From NCBI RefSeq assembly GCF_039621855.1, contig NZ_CP155071.1, positions 4,402,001 through 4,466,000 on the forward strand: a stretch of 64,000 bases of DNA. Reading direction: 5' to 3'. This DNA comes from Erwinia sp. HDF1-3R (lineage in GTDB: Bacteria; Pseudomonadota; Gammaproteobacteria; Enterobacterales; Enterobacteriaceae). The position numbers were made by a program, and so were the translations under genes. Positions within the stretch are counted from its first letter, which is position 1. Each line of letters opens with the position of its first letter. A model generated the notes under the pieces. That model was not told the origin of the DNA. It did no database searches and saw only the letters and a list, made by a program, of their open reading frames with translations. This document shows positions 53,253 through 62,123 of the stretch, piece after piece.

Positions 53253-53525
53253 TCAGAGCAGGTTAAACTGCTCCAGCAGGGCTTTCACTTCCGCCCTTAA
53301 TTCGGCCTCATTCATCTCGCAGCTATAGCGACTGCGATCCGGTTCAGGGTCATAGCAGTCGGCTGCCATGAAAAGTTCCTCTCCGCAGCGATCTACCGCC
53401 TTGTCCGGCTCTCTCACTCCCCATAATCTGTCCCGTTCGATAACGATATCTTCGCAAAACTGTTCAACACTAATCCTGTTGCTGAGGAAGTCTCTTCCCA
53501 GCTCGACCAATTTAACTCTGCTCAT
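53253..53525 (-). CDS. Colicin D-type immunity protein, cognate copy 5
   Basis: A 90-residue ImmD-family protein whose ATG overlaps the stop of the intact tRNase toxin gene (ATGA), so it is the expected cognate immunity. It contains LSNRISVEQFCEDIVIERDR, CGEELFMAADCYDPEPDR and SRYSCEMNEAEL. The Shine-Dalgarno GGAGG lies inside the codons for the last toxin residues ETEVL. Confidence 0.92.
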   Translation of the reverse strand: MSRVKLVELGRDFLSNRISVEQFCEDIVIERDRLWGVREPDKAVDRCGEELFMAADCYDPEPDRSRYSCEMNEAELRAEVKALLEQFNLL

Positions 53526-54808
53526 AAAACCTCCGTTTCTAAATAGATCCTGCCGTTGTCAATTGTCGGATCAATTTTCCAGCCACTCAGGAAATCACCA
53601 TTGATTTTAAGGACGACAACATTCATCGTTCCGGGGTTAAAATATACCCGGGAGCCTTTCTCCCGTCGGTATGTCCCCCGCTCAATGGTGTCCTTATCCT
53701 TCAGGTGCGCCTCTATTGCATCGCGAAACTGCGTCAGCGTGGTGCTATTTTTTCGCGAGTCGGTAATTCCAAACTTCCCGGCATGCTTATATTTCTTGTC
53801 AAGCTGCCTGCGGGTGTAACGCCCTGAATCCAGAGGGTCCGTCAGTACCACATACACCGGCTGCACGCCGCTGCCGCTGGCGTCCGGCTGCCAGTAAACA
53901 AAATCCTGCATCCCGCCCGGATCGGCCACTGGCGTGGTGGTGATCTGAATCGTCCCAACCGGTTTTATCACTGTCCCGGTATGCACCGGCGTTACCGGGA
54001 CTGACGGAGCCGAATTACCGGTATTTGACGGCGAAGATGGCCCGGGAGCCGGGTTGATCAAAATGGTCCGCGGTGGCTGGCCCGCTACCGCAGGCAGCGT
54101 GATGATATCCAGCCCTGTCGCTGCATCCCGCACCGCCGTCAGGACCGGTACCGCCGACGGTAATCCACCCTCTCCGGTTTTCAGCAGTTTTAACGCCAGC
54201 TCACCGTTGCTCATCACCAGCGAAGCGCGTACCGCCAGGTCTGCCGTCCGTACGCCCGGCTCCAGCCCTTTCCTGTTAGGTAACAGAGTGCTGGCAGGCA
54301 TTGCGAACATCGCAGCGACATCACGCCCCGGCACTCTGTCGCTGCCAGCCCCCACCTCCGGAGAATGGAAAATGGCGGCAATCGCAATGCCGCCTGCCGC
54401 GCCTGCGGCCACAGCCGAGGCGGCCCGGCCTAACGCGGCCAGCAAGGAGCTGGCAGCACCCATCACCCCTTCTCCGGTGATTGCCAGCTGTACCGTGCCC
54501 GGGGCTCGCGCCAGCGCCAGCGCGCCAGCAGCAGTCAGAGACGCTTCGGCCGCTTTAACCGTTTCCGGGGTATACCGGGGGGACTCTGAAACGCCCAGCA
54601 TGGCCAGGGCGAGCTTAATTTCCCTGTCTGACAAAGGCATGCAAAACGCAATGCCCCCGTCACCTCTGTCCATAACCCATGCCCAGCTTCCGCCATTCAT
54701 TAATGTCAAATAGCAGGCTTTCTGGGGGCCCTTAAACTGAAACTTTCCGTCGCCCAGATAAATGGGGGTAATGTCCCGCGAGCGCGGGTTTCCTTCCTTT
54801 TTACTCAT
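53522..54808 (-). CDS. S-type-pyocin-like bacteriocin with colicin D-type tRNase domain
   Basis: A 428-residue modular toxin. Residues 1-85 are of unknown type; 86-148 are Ala/Gly-rich and hydrophobic; about 165-325 resemble the S-type pyocin translocation domain (LPNRKGLEPGVRTADLAVRA, LDIITLPAVAGQPPRTILIN); and about 330-428 resemble the colicin D nuclease. In that last part KYKHAGKFG (K339, H342) and FLSGW (S408) match the colicin D catalytic Lys, His and Ser, and RGTYRREKGSRVYFNPGT is typical. Colicin D cleaves the anticodon loop of tRNA-Arg. No N-terminal signal peptide is seen, and the region before the pyocin domain seems too short for a classical receptor-binding domain. AAGGAA precedes the start. 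Confidence 0.9.
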   Translation of the reverse strand: MSKKEGNPRSRDITPIYLGDGKFQFKGPQKACYLTLMNGGSWAWVMDRGDGGIAFCMPLSDREIKLALAMLGVSESPRYTPETVKAAEASLTAAGALALARAPGTVQLAITGEGVMGAASSLLAALGRAASAVAAGAAGGIAIAAIFHSPEVGAGSDRVPGRDVAAMFAMPASTLLPNRKGLEPGVRTADLAVRASLVMSNGELALKLLKTGEGGLPSAVPVLTAVRDAATGLDIITLPAVAGQPPRTILINPAPGPSSPSNTGNSAPSVPVTPVHTGTVIKPVGTIQITTTPVADPGGMQDFVYWQPDASGSGVQPVYVVLTDPLDSGRYTRRQLDKKYKHAGKFGITDSRKNSTTLTQFRDAIEAHLKDKDTIERGTYRREKGSRVYFNPGTMNVVVLKINGDFLSGWKIDPTIDNGRIYLETEVL

Positions 54809-55083
54809 CCTTAAGTTCCTTTTCCAGGGTACTTTTTATTTAATCCGGCCGACGCTTTTACTACGCCGGTGACGGCTCACGCTGAAACAAACCGGGGAGA
54901 ACAGGTTTTGTTTCATACGTTACTGTAACAACAGGAAATTAATTTTTCCCGCCGTGATATCACAGATTTCGACCCCCGCCGCATGACTGATGTGAACAAT
55001 TCCTAATGACGTGGATTTACCGCCCCGCCGCTGGCAATTTTTGCCCGCAATCCGTATAACTGTCCGCTGACTCTTAAGCCACA
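53844..55083. repeat. 1.24 kb direct repeat, copy A
   Basis: This covers the first 321 codons of the tRNase toxin gene plus its whole upstream segment. It is nearly identical to 55751-56991. The encoded proteins differ at only three shared residues (T105/A, T111/A, P308/L). The repeat ends sharply at the junction with the variable toxin domain on one side and beside the DNase immunity stop on the other. Confidence 0.95.
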
Positions 55084-55085
55084 CA
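54809..55085. promoter_or_regulatory. Shared upstream segment of the bacteriocin genes (copy A)
   Basis: These 277 bp between the DNase immunity gene and the tRNase toxin gene contain a perfect palindrome GTTAC-T-GTAAC at 54919-54929 and a hairpin of TGAAACAAA with TTTGTTTCA around 54880-54915. Read on the minus strand, about 54 codons stay open (WLKSQRTVIRIAGKNCQRRG onward, stop at 54920), but no good start exists, so I do not call a gene. I found no LexA (SOS) box fitting CTG-N10-CAG. A toxin promoter is likely here. Confidence 0.5.
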
Positions 55086-55343
55086 TTAACCTTGTTTAAA
55101 TCCAGGCTTACCATTTTTAGCCCGCCATTCCCTGACCTCTTTTACAATACCTTCAGGGCTGTCATCCTGATCGTCCATGGGATGATAAATAAGACCATTG
55201 CGATGAGGATGTTCGGTCAAACGTTCGAATTCAAGAACAGCCTTTGTATGCTCAGCCTCTGTTTCATAGTCTGCATTACAAATTTTTCTGACAAAATATA
55301 AAAACTCGGCATCGGTATAATCAGAAATCGTTTTCTTTTCCAT
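55086..55343 (-). CDS. Colicin E9/pyocin-type DNase immunity protein
   Basis: An 85-residue acidic four-helix protein of the ImmE2/E7/E8/E9 family. The family pattern is clear: TISDYTDAEFLYFVRKICNA, FERLTEHPHRNGLIYHP, DDSPEGIV, VREWRAKNGKPGFKQG. It binds and inhibits the HNH DNase upstream. The start MEKKTISDYT was chosen over a Met nine codons earlier inside the toxin gene. It begins 1 bp after the toxin stop and has AGAGG nine bases upstream. It occurs once, unlike the tRNase immunity genes. Confidence 0.95.
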   Translation of the reverse strand: MEKKTISDYTDAEFLYFVRKICNADYETEAEHTKAVLEFERLTEHPHRNGLIYHPMDDQDDSPEGIVKEVREWRAKNGKPGFKQG

Positions 55344-55344
55344 C

Positions 55345-56715
55345 TCAATTATCCTCTTTATGGATTTCAATATGACGTTTAGGGGTCATCACTCGAATAT
55401 TATCTATGTCATATATTGCACCGTTATCCTTAATAAATTTGACATGGTGTAACTCGAATCGAATTCGTCCCCCGACTTGTTCAGATGGAATAGGGAAAGG
55501 AGAGTAACCTTTCATTAAGTTTCGTTTATTATTTTCCCTGAACTGTTTAATCAATACAGGATCTCTGCCCACATCCTTCCAAAAAGCCTCACGAAACGCA
55601 TCAAAATTCGCAAATTCCCTTCCTTGTAATTTGTCCGCGATCTGGCTCGGGATAGGAGCACCAAGATCTTTACCAGCATTAGTAAGCCAGTCTCCGCCAA
55701 CCGGTTCACCTTTACCACTGACCTTACCCAATCTATTTCGGGGATTGCTAAGTACCACATACACCGGCTGCACGCCGCTGCCGCTGGCGTCCAGCTGCCA
55801 GTAAACAAAATCCTGCATCCCGCCCGGATCGGCCACTGGCGTGGTGGTGATCTGAATCGTCCCAACCGGTTTTATCACTGTCCCGGTATGCACCGGCGTT
55901 ACCGGGACTGACGGAGCCGAATTACCGGTATTTGACGGCGAAGATGGCCCGGGAGCCGGGTTGATCAAAATGGTCCGCGGTGGCTGGCCTGCTACCGCAG
56001 GCAGCGTGATGATATCCAGCCCTGTCGCTGCATCCCGCACCGCCGTCAGGACCGGTACCGCCGACGGTAATCCACCCTCTCCGGTTTTCAGCAATTTTAA
56101 CGCCAGCTCACCGTTGCTCATCACCAGCGAAGCGCGTACCGCCAGGTCTGCCGTCCGTACGCCCGGCTCCAGCCCTTTCCTGTTAGGTAACAGAGTGCTG
56201 GCAGGCATTGCGAACATCGCAGCGACATCACGCCCCGGCACTCTGTCGCTGCCAGCCCCCACCTCCGGAGAATGGAAAATGGCGGCAATCGCAATGCCGC
56301 CTGCCGCGCCTGCGGCCACAGCCGAGGCGGCCCGGCCTAACGCGGCCAGCAAGGAGCTGGCAGCACCCATCACCCCTTCTCCGGCGATTGCCAGCTGTAC
56401 CGCGCCCGGGGCTCGCGCCAGCGCCAGCGCGCCAGCAGCAGTCAGAGACGCTTCGGCCGCTTTAACCGTTTCCGGGGTATACCGGGGGGACTCTGAAACG
56501 CCCAACATGGCCAGGGCGAGCTTAATTTCCCTGTCTGACAAAGGCATGCAAAACGCAATGCCCCCGTCACCTCTGTCCATAACCCATGCCCAGCTTCCGC
56601 CATTCATTAATGTCAAATAGCAGGCTTTCTGGGGGCCCTTAAACTGAAACTTTCCGTCGCCCAGATAAATGGGGGTAATGTCCCGCGAGCGCGGGTTTCC
56701 TTCCTTTTTACTCAT
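55345..56715 (-). CDS. S-type-pyocin-like bacteriocin with HNH DNase domain
   Basis: A 456-residue toxin whose first ~321 residues are the same as those of the tRNase toxin except for three positions. The C-terminal part, from about residue 322 (NRLGKVSGKGEPVGGDWL, APIPSQIADKL, FREAFWKDV), is a colicin E2/E7/E9 or pyocin S-type DNase. The HNH motif is visible as E421, H423, H424, H448 and H452 in RFELHH and TPKRHIEIH, matching the ColE9 residues 100, 102, 103, 127 and 131. It degrades chromosomal DNA of susceptible relatives. It is followed by its immunity gene. Confidence 0.94.
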   Translation of the reverse strand: MSKKEGNPRSRDITPIYLGDGKFQFKGPQKACYLTLMNGGSWAWVMDRGDGGIAFCMPLSDREIKLALAMLGVSESPRYTPETVKAAEASLTAAGALALARAPGAVQLAIAGEGVMGAASSLLAALGRAASAVAAGAAGGIAIAAIFHSPEVGAGSDRVPGRDVAAMFAMPASTLLPNRKGLEPGVRTADLAVRASLVMSNGELALKLLKTGEGGLPSAVPVLTAVRDAATGLDIITLPAVAGQPPRTILINPAPGPSSPSNTGNSAPSVPVTPVHTGTVIKPVGTIQITTTPVADPGGMQDFVYWQLDASGSGVQPVYVVLSNPRNRLGKVSGKGEPVGGDWLTNAGKDLGAPIPSQIADKLQGREFANFDAFREAFWKDVGRDPVLIKQFRENNKRNLMKGYSPFPIPSEQVGGRIRFELHHVKFIKDNGAIYDIDNIRVMTPKRHIEIHKEDN

Positions 56716-56991
56716 CCTTAAGTTCCTTTTCCGGGGTACTTTTTATTTAATCCGGCCGACGCTTTTACTACGCCGGTGACGGCTCACGCTGAAACAAACC
56801 GGGGAGAACAGGGTTTTGTTTCATACGTTACTGTAACAACCAGAAATTAATTTTTCCCGCCGTGATATCACAGATTTCGACCCCCGCCGCATGACTGATG
56901 TGAACAATTCCTAATGACGTGGATTTACCGCCCCGCCGCTGGCAATTTTTGCCCGCAATCCGTATAACTGTCCGCTGACTCTTAAGCCACA
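55751..56991. repeat. 1.24 kb direct repeat, copy B
   Basis: The second copy covers the N-terminal codons of the DNase toxin and its upstream region, ending about 10 bp before the tex start codon. It is one base longer than copy A because of an extra G near 56814. Recombination between the two copies would delete the DNase domain and its immunity gene, leaving one toxin gene. Confidence 0.95.
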
Positions 56992-57000
56992 AAGTAACCG

Positions 57001-59322
57001 ATGATGAAAGAATCACTGAGCCGCATAATTGCAAATGAACTCCAGGCACGGACAGAGCAGGTTGATGCCGCTGTTCGTCTGCTGGATGAAGGGAACACCG
57101 TGCCGTTTATCGCACGCTATCGTAAGGAGGTGACCGGTGGCCTGGATGATACCCAGCTACGCCAGCTGGAAACCCGGCTGGGCTATCTGCGCGAGCTGTC
57201 CGAGCGCCGCCAGGCGATTCTCAAATCCATCGGCGACCAGGGCAAGCTTACCGACGAGCTTGCTAACGCCATCAGCAACACCCTGAGCAAAACCGAACTC
57301 GAAGACCTCTACCTGCCCTATAAGCCAAAGCGCCGTACGCGTGGAATGATCGCCATTGAGGCCGGTCTGGAACCGCTGGCCGAGACGCTGTGGCAGGATC
57401 CATCTCACCTCCCGGAGACGCTGGCCGCCCGCTTCGTAGATGCCGATAAGGGCGTTGCCGATACCAAAGCCGCGCTGGACGGCGCCCGCTACATTCTGAT
57501 GGAGCGCTTTGCAGAAGACGCCACGCTGCTGGCTCAGGTACGTGCCTGGCTGTGGAAGAACGCCCACCTAGTCTCGCGCGTGACGGAAGGCAAAGAGGAA
57601 GAGGGCGCGAAGTTCCGCGACTACTTTGATCACCATGAAGCGCTGGCATCCGTGCCGTCCCATCGTGCGCTGGCGATGTTTCGCGGCCGCAATGAAGGCA
57701 TATTGCAGCTATCGCTTAATCCGGACCCACAGTTTGACGAGCCGCCGCGCGAAAGCCACGGCGAGCAGATTATTATCGACCACCTTGGCCTGCGGCTGAA
57801 TAACGCCCCAGCGGACGCCTGGCGTAAGGCCGTGGTCAGCTGGACGTGGCGTATTAAGGTGCTTCTGCACCTGGAAACCGAGCTGATGGGTACGGTACGC
57901 GAGCGCGCTGAAGATGAGGCAATCAACGTTTTTGCCCGCAATATGCACGACCTGCTTATGGCGGCACCCGCCGGGATGCGGGCGACCATGGGCCTGGATC
58001 CTGGACTGCGTACCGGCGTAAAAGTTGCGGTCGTTGACGCCACCGGCAAGGTGGTTGCCACCGACACCATTTACCCGCATACCGGGCAGGCGGCGAAAGC
58101 GGCCGCCGCGGTGGCCGCACTCTGCACCCGACATCAGGTGGAGCTGGTGGCGATCGGCAACGGCACCGCCTCACGTGAAACCGAACGCTTCTTTATCGAC
58201 GTCCAGAAGCAATTCCCCCAGGTACAGGCGCAGAAGGTGATCGTCAGCGAAGCGGGCGCATCTGTCTATTCCGCCTCCGAGCTGGCTGCGCTGGAGTTCC
58301 CGGATCTGGACGTCTCGATCCGCGGGGCCGTCTCCATCGCGCGCCGCCTGCAGGATCCTCTCGCTGAACTGGTGAAGATCGACCCGAAATCGATCGGCGT
58401 GGGCCAATATCAACACGACGTCAGCCAGAGCCAGCTGGCGAAAAAGCTGGATGCGGTCGTGGAAGACTGCGTAAACGGCGTCGGCGTGGATCTGAATACC
58501 GCCTCGGTGCCGCTACTGACCCGCGTGGCCGGGCTGAGCAAAATGATGGCACAGAATATCGTCAGCTGGCGTGATGAGAATGGTCGCTTTCAGGACCGCC
58601 AGCAGCTGCTGAAGGTGAGCCGTCTGGGGCCAAAAGCCTTTGAACAGTGCGCTGGCTTTCTGCGCATCAGCCAGGGTAAAAACCCGCTGGATGCCTCAAC
58701 GGTTCACCCGGAGGCTTACCCGGTCGTGCAGCGCATCCTGGCCGCCACCGAACAGTCGCTGGATGTGCTGATGGGTAATCCGACGGCGCTGCGCACCCTG
58801 CGCGCGGTGGACTTTACCGATGAGCGGTTCGGCGTACCGACCGTCAGCGATATTATCCGGGAACTGGAAAAACCCGGCCGTGACCCGCGCCCGGAGTTTA
58901 AGACGGCGCAGTTCGCTGAGGGCGTTGATACCATGAACGACCTGCAGCCGGGTATGGTGCTGGAAGGGGCGGTTACCAACGTGACTAACTTCGGTGCCTT
59001 TGTCGATATCGGCGTTCATCAGGACGGGCTGGTACATATCTCCTCCCTCTCCGATAAGTTTGTCGACGATCCGCATAAGGTGGTGAAAGCGGGCGATATC
59101 GTTAAGGTCAAGGTGATGGAGGTTGACCTGCAGCGCAAGCGCATCGCGCTGACCATGCGTCTGGACGAACAGCCGGGTGAAGCCGCTTCACCGCGCCGCA
59201 GTCCGGCCAGCAACAACCGTGATGCAGGCCGTCCGGCGGCGAAATCCCGTCCGCGTCCGGCACAGCCTGCCGGCAATAGCGCTATGGGCGATGCGCTGGC
59301 GGCAGCGTTCGGCAAAAAATAA
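57001..59322 (+). CDS. tex: Tex-family RNA-binding transcription accessory protein
   Basis: A 773-residue protein (E. coli YhgF). It has an N-terminal helical region, a YqgF/RNase H-like domain ([20 protein letters not shown], about residue 330), helix-hairpin-helix repeats ([20 protein letters not shown], about 495) and a C-terminal S1 domain ([20 protein letters not shown], about 655), then a basic tail. Tex binds RNA and influences transcription. Its ATG lies about 10 bp from the end of the bacteriocin repeat, and I see no Shine-Dalgarno before it, so its leader has been replaced by island DNA. Confidence 0.95.
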   Translation: MMKESLSRIIANELQARTEQVDAAVRLLDEGNTVPFIARYRKEVTGGLDDTQLRQLETRLGYLRELSERRQAILKSIGDQGKLTDELANAISNTLSKTELEDLYLPYKPKRRTRGMIAIEAGLEPLAETLWQDPSHLPETLAARFVDADKGVADTKAALDGARYILMERFAEDATLLAQVRAWLWKNAHLVSRVTEGKEEEGAKFRDYFDHHEALASVPSHRALAMFRGRNEGILQLSLNPDPQFDEPPRESHGEQIIIDHLGLRLNNAPADAWRKAVVSWTWRIKVLLHLETELMGTVRERAEDEAINVFARNMHDLLMAAPAGMRATMGLDPGLRTGVKVAVVDATGKVVATDTIYPHTGQAAKAAAAVAALCTRHQVELVAIGNGTASRETERFFIDVQKQFPQVQAQKVIVSEAGASVYSASELAALEFPDLDVSIRGAVSIARRLQDPLAELVKIDPKSIGVGQYQHDVSQSQLAKKLDAVVEDCVNGVGVDLNTASVPLLTRVAGLSKMMAQNIVSWRDENGRFQDRQQLLKVSRLGPKAFEQCAGFLRISQGKNPLDASTVHPEAYPVVQRILAATEQSLDVLMGNPTALRTLRAVDFTDERFGVPTVSDIIRELEKPGRDPRPEFKTAQFAEGVDTMNDLQPGMVLEGAVTNVTNFGAFVDIGVHQDGLVHISSLSDKFVDDPHKVVKAGDIVKVKVMEVDLQRKRIALTMRLDEQPGEAASPRRSPASNNRDAGRPAAKSRPRPAQPAGNSAMGDALAAAFGKK

Positions 59323-59396
59323 CGGCATTACCCCAGGGCGGATCGCCGTATCCGCCCTTCCCACTCCCCTGAAAATTGTTTTGCGTCAATACCGAC

Positions 59397-59418
59397 GAGA
59401 ATAATTCTCATTATAATT
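59397..59418. promoter_or_regulatory. Fur box upstream of feoA
   Basis: GAGAATAATTCTCATTATAA closely fits the Fur consensus of inverted ATAAT/ATTAT hexamers. It lies about 55 bp before the feoA start. Repression of feoAB by Fur-Fe(II) is expected. Confidence 0.75.
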
Positions 59419-59470
59419 ACCCCCCTCAATTATCACGATGCGGCAATTTTCCGCGCCACGGGGTAAAAAT

Positions 59471-59695
59471 ATGCCTGTTGTACCCTTGCAGCACTACAAA
59501 ATCGTTAGTTTCTCGCCCACCATCAATACCGCGTTTCGCCAGAAGCTGCTGTCACACGGCCTGCTGCCCGGCGCGACCTTCCAGGTAAAGCGCGTAGCGC
59601 CCTTTGGCGACCCGGTGCAAATCGAAACGCGCCGCGTCAGCCTGATGCTGCGTAAAAAAGATCTGGCGTTTCTTCGCCTTGAATCCCTGAACTGA
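59471..59695 (+). CDS. feoA: Ferrous iron transport protein FeoA
   Basis: A 74-residue cytosolic SH3-like protein required for FeoB function. It has the typical [40 protein letters not shown] and [10 protein letters not shown]. The start [12 protein letters not shown] was chosen by family length; eleven open codons lie upstream. It lies 13 bp before feoB. Confidence 0.94.
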   Translation: MPVVPLQHYKIVSFSPTINTAFRQKLLSHGLLPGATFQVKRVAPFGDPVQIETRRVSLMLRKKDLAFLRLESLN

Positions 59696-59708
59696 GGCGG
59701 AGGTAAGG

Positions 59709-62009
59709 ATGAAAACGTATACCATCGGGCTGATTGGCAACCCTAACGCCGGTAAAACCACGCTGTTTAACCAGCTCACCGGCGCGCGGCAGCGGGTCGG
59801 GAACTGGGCTGGGGTAACGGTTGAACGCAAGGAAGGCACCTTTACCACCGCTCAGCACAAGGTGCGGCTGATTGACCTGCCCGGCACCTATTCCCTGACG
59901 ACGTTATCGGAACAGGCCTCGCCTGACGAGCAGATCGCCTGCCGCTATATGCTGAGCGGCGAAGCTGACCTGGTCATCAACGTCGTGGATGCCAGCAATC
60001 TTGAGCGCAATCTGTACCTTACCCTCCAGCTTCAGGAACTGGGGGTGCCCTGCATCGTTGCCCTGAATATGCTGGATATTGCTGAAAATCAGCATATCGC
60101 GCCTGACGTTGCCGCGCTGGAAAAACAGCTCGGCTGCCCGGTCATCCCGATGGTGTCGAACCGGGGAACGGGCATCGACAGGCTGAAAAAAGCCATTGAC
60201 GACGCTCGTCGCTCCATCGGTAACGTTAACATCCCCTACCCCGCTGATGTCGAGGCTTGCGTCCGGCAGCTGTGCGACGCCATGCCGGAAAACCTTCCCC
60301 CGGTACAGCAGCGCTGGCTGGCGCTCCAGGCACTGGAAGGGGATGTCTACAGCCTGGCCCGGGTGGCAACACCCGCAGGATCGCCTGATGCACTTAATCT
60401 GCACGATGCCCCGCTAAAGATTGTCTCTGCCCGCTATCAGGCCATTGAGGCCGTTTACCGCACCGTAACGGATACGCACCTTGCCACGCCGCATCGCCTC
60501 TCTGCCCGCCTCGACAGCCTGGTGCTTAATCGCTGGCTTGGACTGCCCATATTTCTGCTGATGATGTACCTGATGTTCTTTCTGGCCATTAATCTCGGCG
60601 GGGCGCTACAGCCGCTATTTGAGATTGGCTCGGCGGCGATTTTTATTCATGGCATACAGTGGATCGGCGCAGTGCTGCATTTCCCGCTGCCGCTGACGCT
60701 GTTCCTGGCACAGGGCATTGGCGGTGGCATCAATACCGTGATGCCGCTGGTGCCGCAAATCGGCCTGATGTACCTGTTCCTGTCCCTGATGGAAGATTCC
60801 GGCTATATGGCCAGAGCCGCTTTTGTCATGGATCGACTGATGCAGGCGATAGGATTACCGGGTAAATCCTTCGTGCCGCTGATTGTCGGTTTTGGCTGTA
60901 ATGTCCCGTCGGTCATGGGCGCCCGTACGCTGGATGCCCCGCGTGAGCGCCTGCTGACCATCCTGATGGCGCCCTTTATGTCCTGCGGCGCGCGGCTGGC
61001 TATCTTCGCGGTATTCGCTTCCGCCTTTTTTGGTCAGCGGGGATCGCTGGTGGTTTTCAGCCTTTATCTGCTGGGCATTGCCGTGGCCATCCTCACCGGG
61101 CTGCTGTTAAAGCATACGCTTCTGCGCGGCGAGGCCACGCCCTTCGTAATGGAGCTGCCCACCTGGCACGTTCCGCACCTGAAAACCCTGCTATTACAAA
61201 CCTGGCAGCGGCTGAAAAGCTTTGTGCTGCGGGCCGGGAAAGTGATTGTTCTGGTCTGCGTGGTGATAGGCGGCCTGAACAGCTTCTCGTTCAGCGGACA
61301 GCCGGTATCCACGATTAATGACTCCGCGCTGGCCAGCGTCAGCCGCCATCTGACGCCGCTGCTGTCACCGATGGGCATACATGATGATAACTGGCAGGCA
61401 ACGGTTGGCCTGGTCACCGGCGCAATGGCAAAAGAGGTGGTAGTCGGCACGCTGAATACGCTCTATACCGCACAGGCGCTGCATGAGGAGCCGTTTGATG
61501 CCGCCAGTTTCAGCCTGACCGGGGAGCTGGCGACGGCGGTCGAGGAAACCTGGGATGGAGTAAAAGAGGCGTTCAGCCTTAGCGTGCTATCTAATCCCGT
61601 TGAGGCCAGCAAAGGCGACGGCGAGATGGCCGGCAGGGCGATGGGTGTGATGCACAGCAAATTTGCCAACGATGCCGCCGCCTATAGCTACCTGATTTTC
61701 GTGCTGCTGTACGTGCCCTGCGTATCGGTGATGGGCGCGATTGCCCGTGAAAGCAGCGGCCGCTGGATGCTGTTCTCTATATTCTGGGGGCTGAACCTGG
61801 CCTGGTGCCTGGCAACGCTGTTTTATCAGGTGGCGACCTTTAGTGAACATCCTCAGTACAGCACCATCGTGCTGCTGGCGGTATGTGCCTTTAATGTCGT
61901 GCTGTGGCTGGTGCTGCGGAGTATCACGCTCCCTGCATCGCCGCTGGCGGTCAGGCCCGTTGCTGAAAAGGGCTGCCCCGGCTGCCCCCGTAACGGCAGC
62001 TGTCACTGA
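59709..62009 (+). CDS. feoB: Ferrous iron transporter FeoB
   Basis: A 766-residue inner-membrane Fe(II) transporter. The N-terminal G domain has G1 GNPNAGKTT (about residue 11), G3 DLPGTY and G4 NMLD. A GDI-like helical linker follows, then membrane segments with two gate regions (GFGCNVPSVMGARTLD and FMSCGARLAIFAVFASAFFG). The C-terminus is Cys-rich (CPGCPRNGSC). GGAGG precedes the start. The small feoC gene that follows in E. coli is absent. Confidence 0.97.
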   Translation: MKTYTIGLIGNPNAGKTTLFNQLTGARQRVGNWAGVTVERKEGTFTTAQHKVRLIDLPGTYSLTTLSEQASPDEQIACRYMLSGEADLVINVVDASNLERNLYLTLQLQELGVPCIVALNMLDIAENQHIAPDVAALEKQLGCPVIPMVSNRGTGIDRLKKAIDDARRSIGNVNIPYPADVEACVRQLCDAMPENLPPVQQRWLALQALEGDVYSLARVATPAGSPDALNLHDAPLKIVSARYQAIEAVYRTVTDTHLATPHRLSARLDSLVLNRWLGLPIFLLMMYLMFFLAINLGGALQPLFEIGSAAIFIHGIQWIGAVLHFPLPLTLFLAQGIGGGINTVMPLVPQIGLMYLFLSLMEDSGYMARAAFVMDRLMQAIGLPGKSFVPLIVGFGCNVPSVMGARTLDAPRERLLTILMAPFMSCGARLAIFAVFASAFFGQRGSLVVFSLYLLGIAVAILTGLLLKHTLLRGEATPFVMELPTWHVPHLKTLLLQTWQRLKSFVLRAGKVIVLVCVVIGGLNSFSFSGQPVSTINDSALASVSRHLTPLLSPMGIHDDNWQATVGLVTGAMAKEVVVGTLNTLYTAQALHEEPFDAASFSLTGELATAVEETWDGVKEAFSLSVLSNPVEASKGDGEMAGRAMGVMHSKFANDAAAYSYLIFVLLYVPCVSVMGAIARESSGRWMLFSIFWGLNLAWCLATLFYQVATFSEHPQYSTIVLLAVCAFNVVLWLVLRSITLPASPLAVRPVAEKGCPGCPRNGSCH

Positions 62010-62123
62010 TTTAGCGGCATCATGCCCTTGTCGACCGCTTCGTTGCAGTTGCGGTTTTGCTTCCAGGGTCTACAGTGAAAGTTAACGTAGCTGTCCAAAA
62101 ATGCGGTGGCGCACTGTATAAAA

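Noticed and set aside
51638..53525. Regular ~400 bp repeats resembling a CRISPR or satellite array
   Set aside because: The repeat units are intact coding sequences with toxin-derived spacers, far longer than CRISPR repeats, and no cas genes are nearby.
54054..54713. Long Ala/Ser-rich plus-strand frame opposite the tRNase toxin gene (also 55961-56620 opposite the DNase toxin)
   Set aside because: It is the antisense of GC-rich toxin coding sequence. Its presence in both copies is explained by the DNA repeat.
54910..54940. CTGT...ACAG words near the toxin promoter as a LexA/SOS box
   Set aside because: The spacing between the half-sites is 6 rather than 10 bases and flanking bases do not fit, so SOS control is not supported by eye.
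54920..55083. Minus-strand frame WLKSQRTVIRIAGKNCQRRG... as a small gene
   Set aside because: No credible start codon or ribosome binding site in either repeat copy; kept only as an observation.
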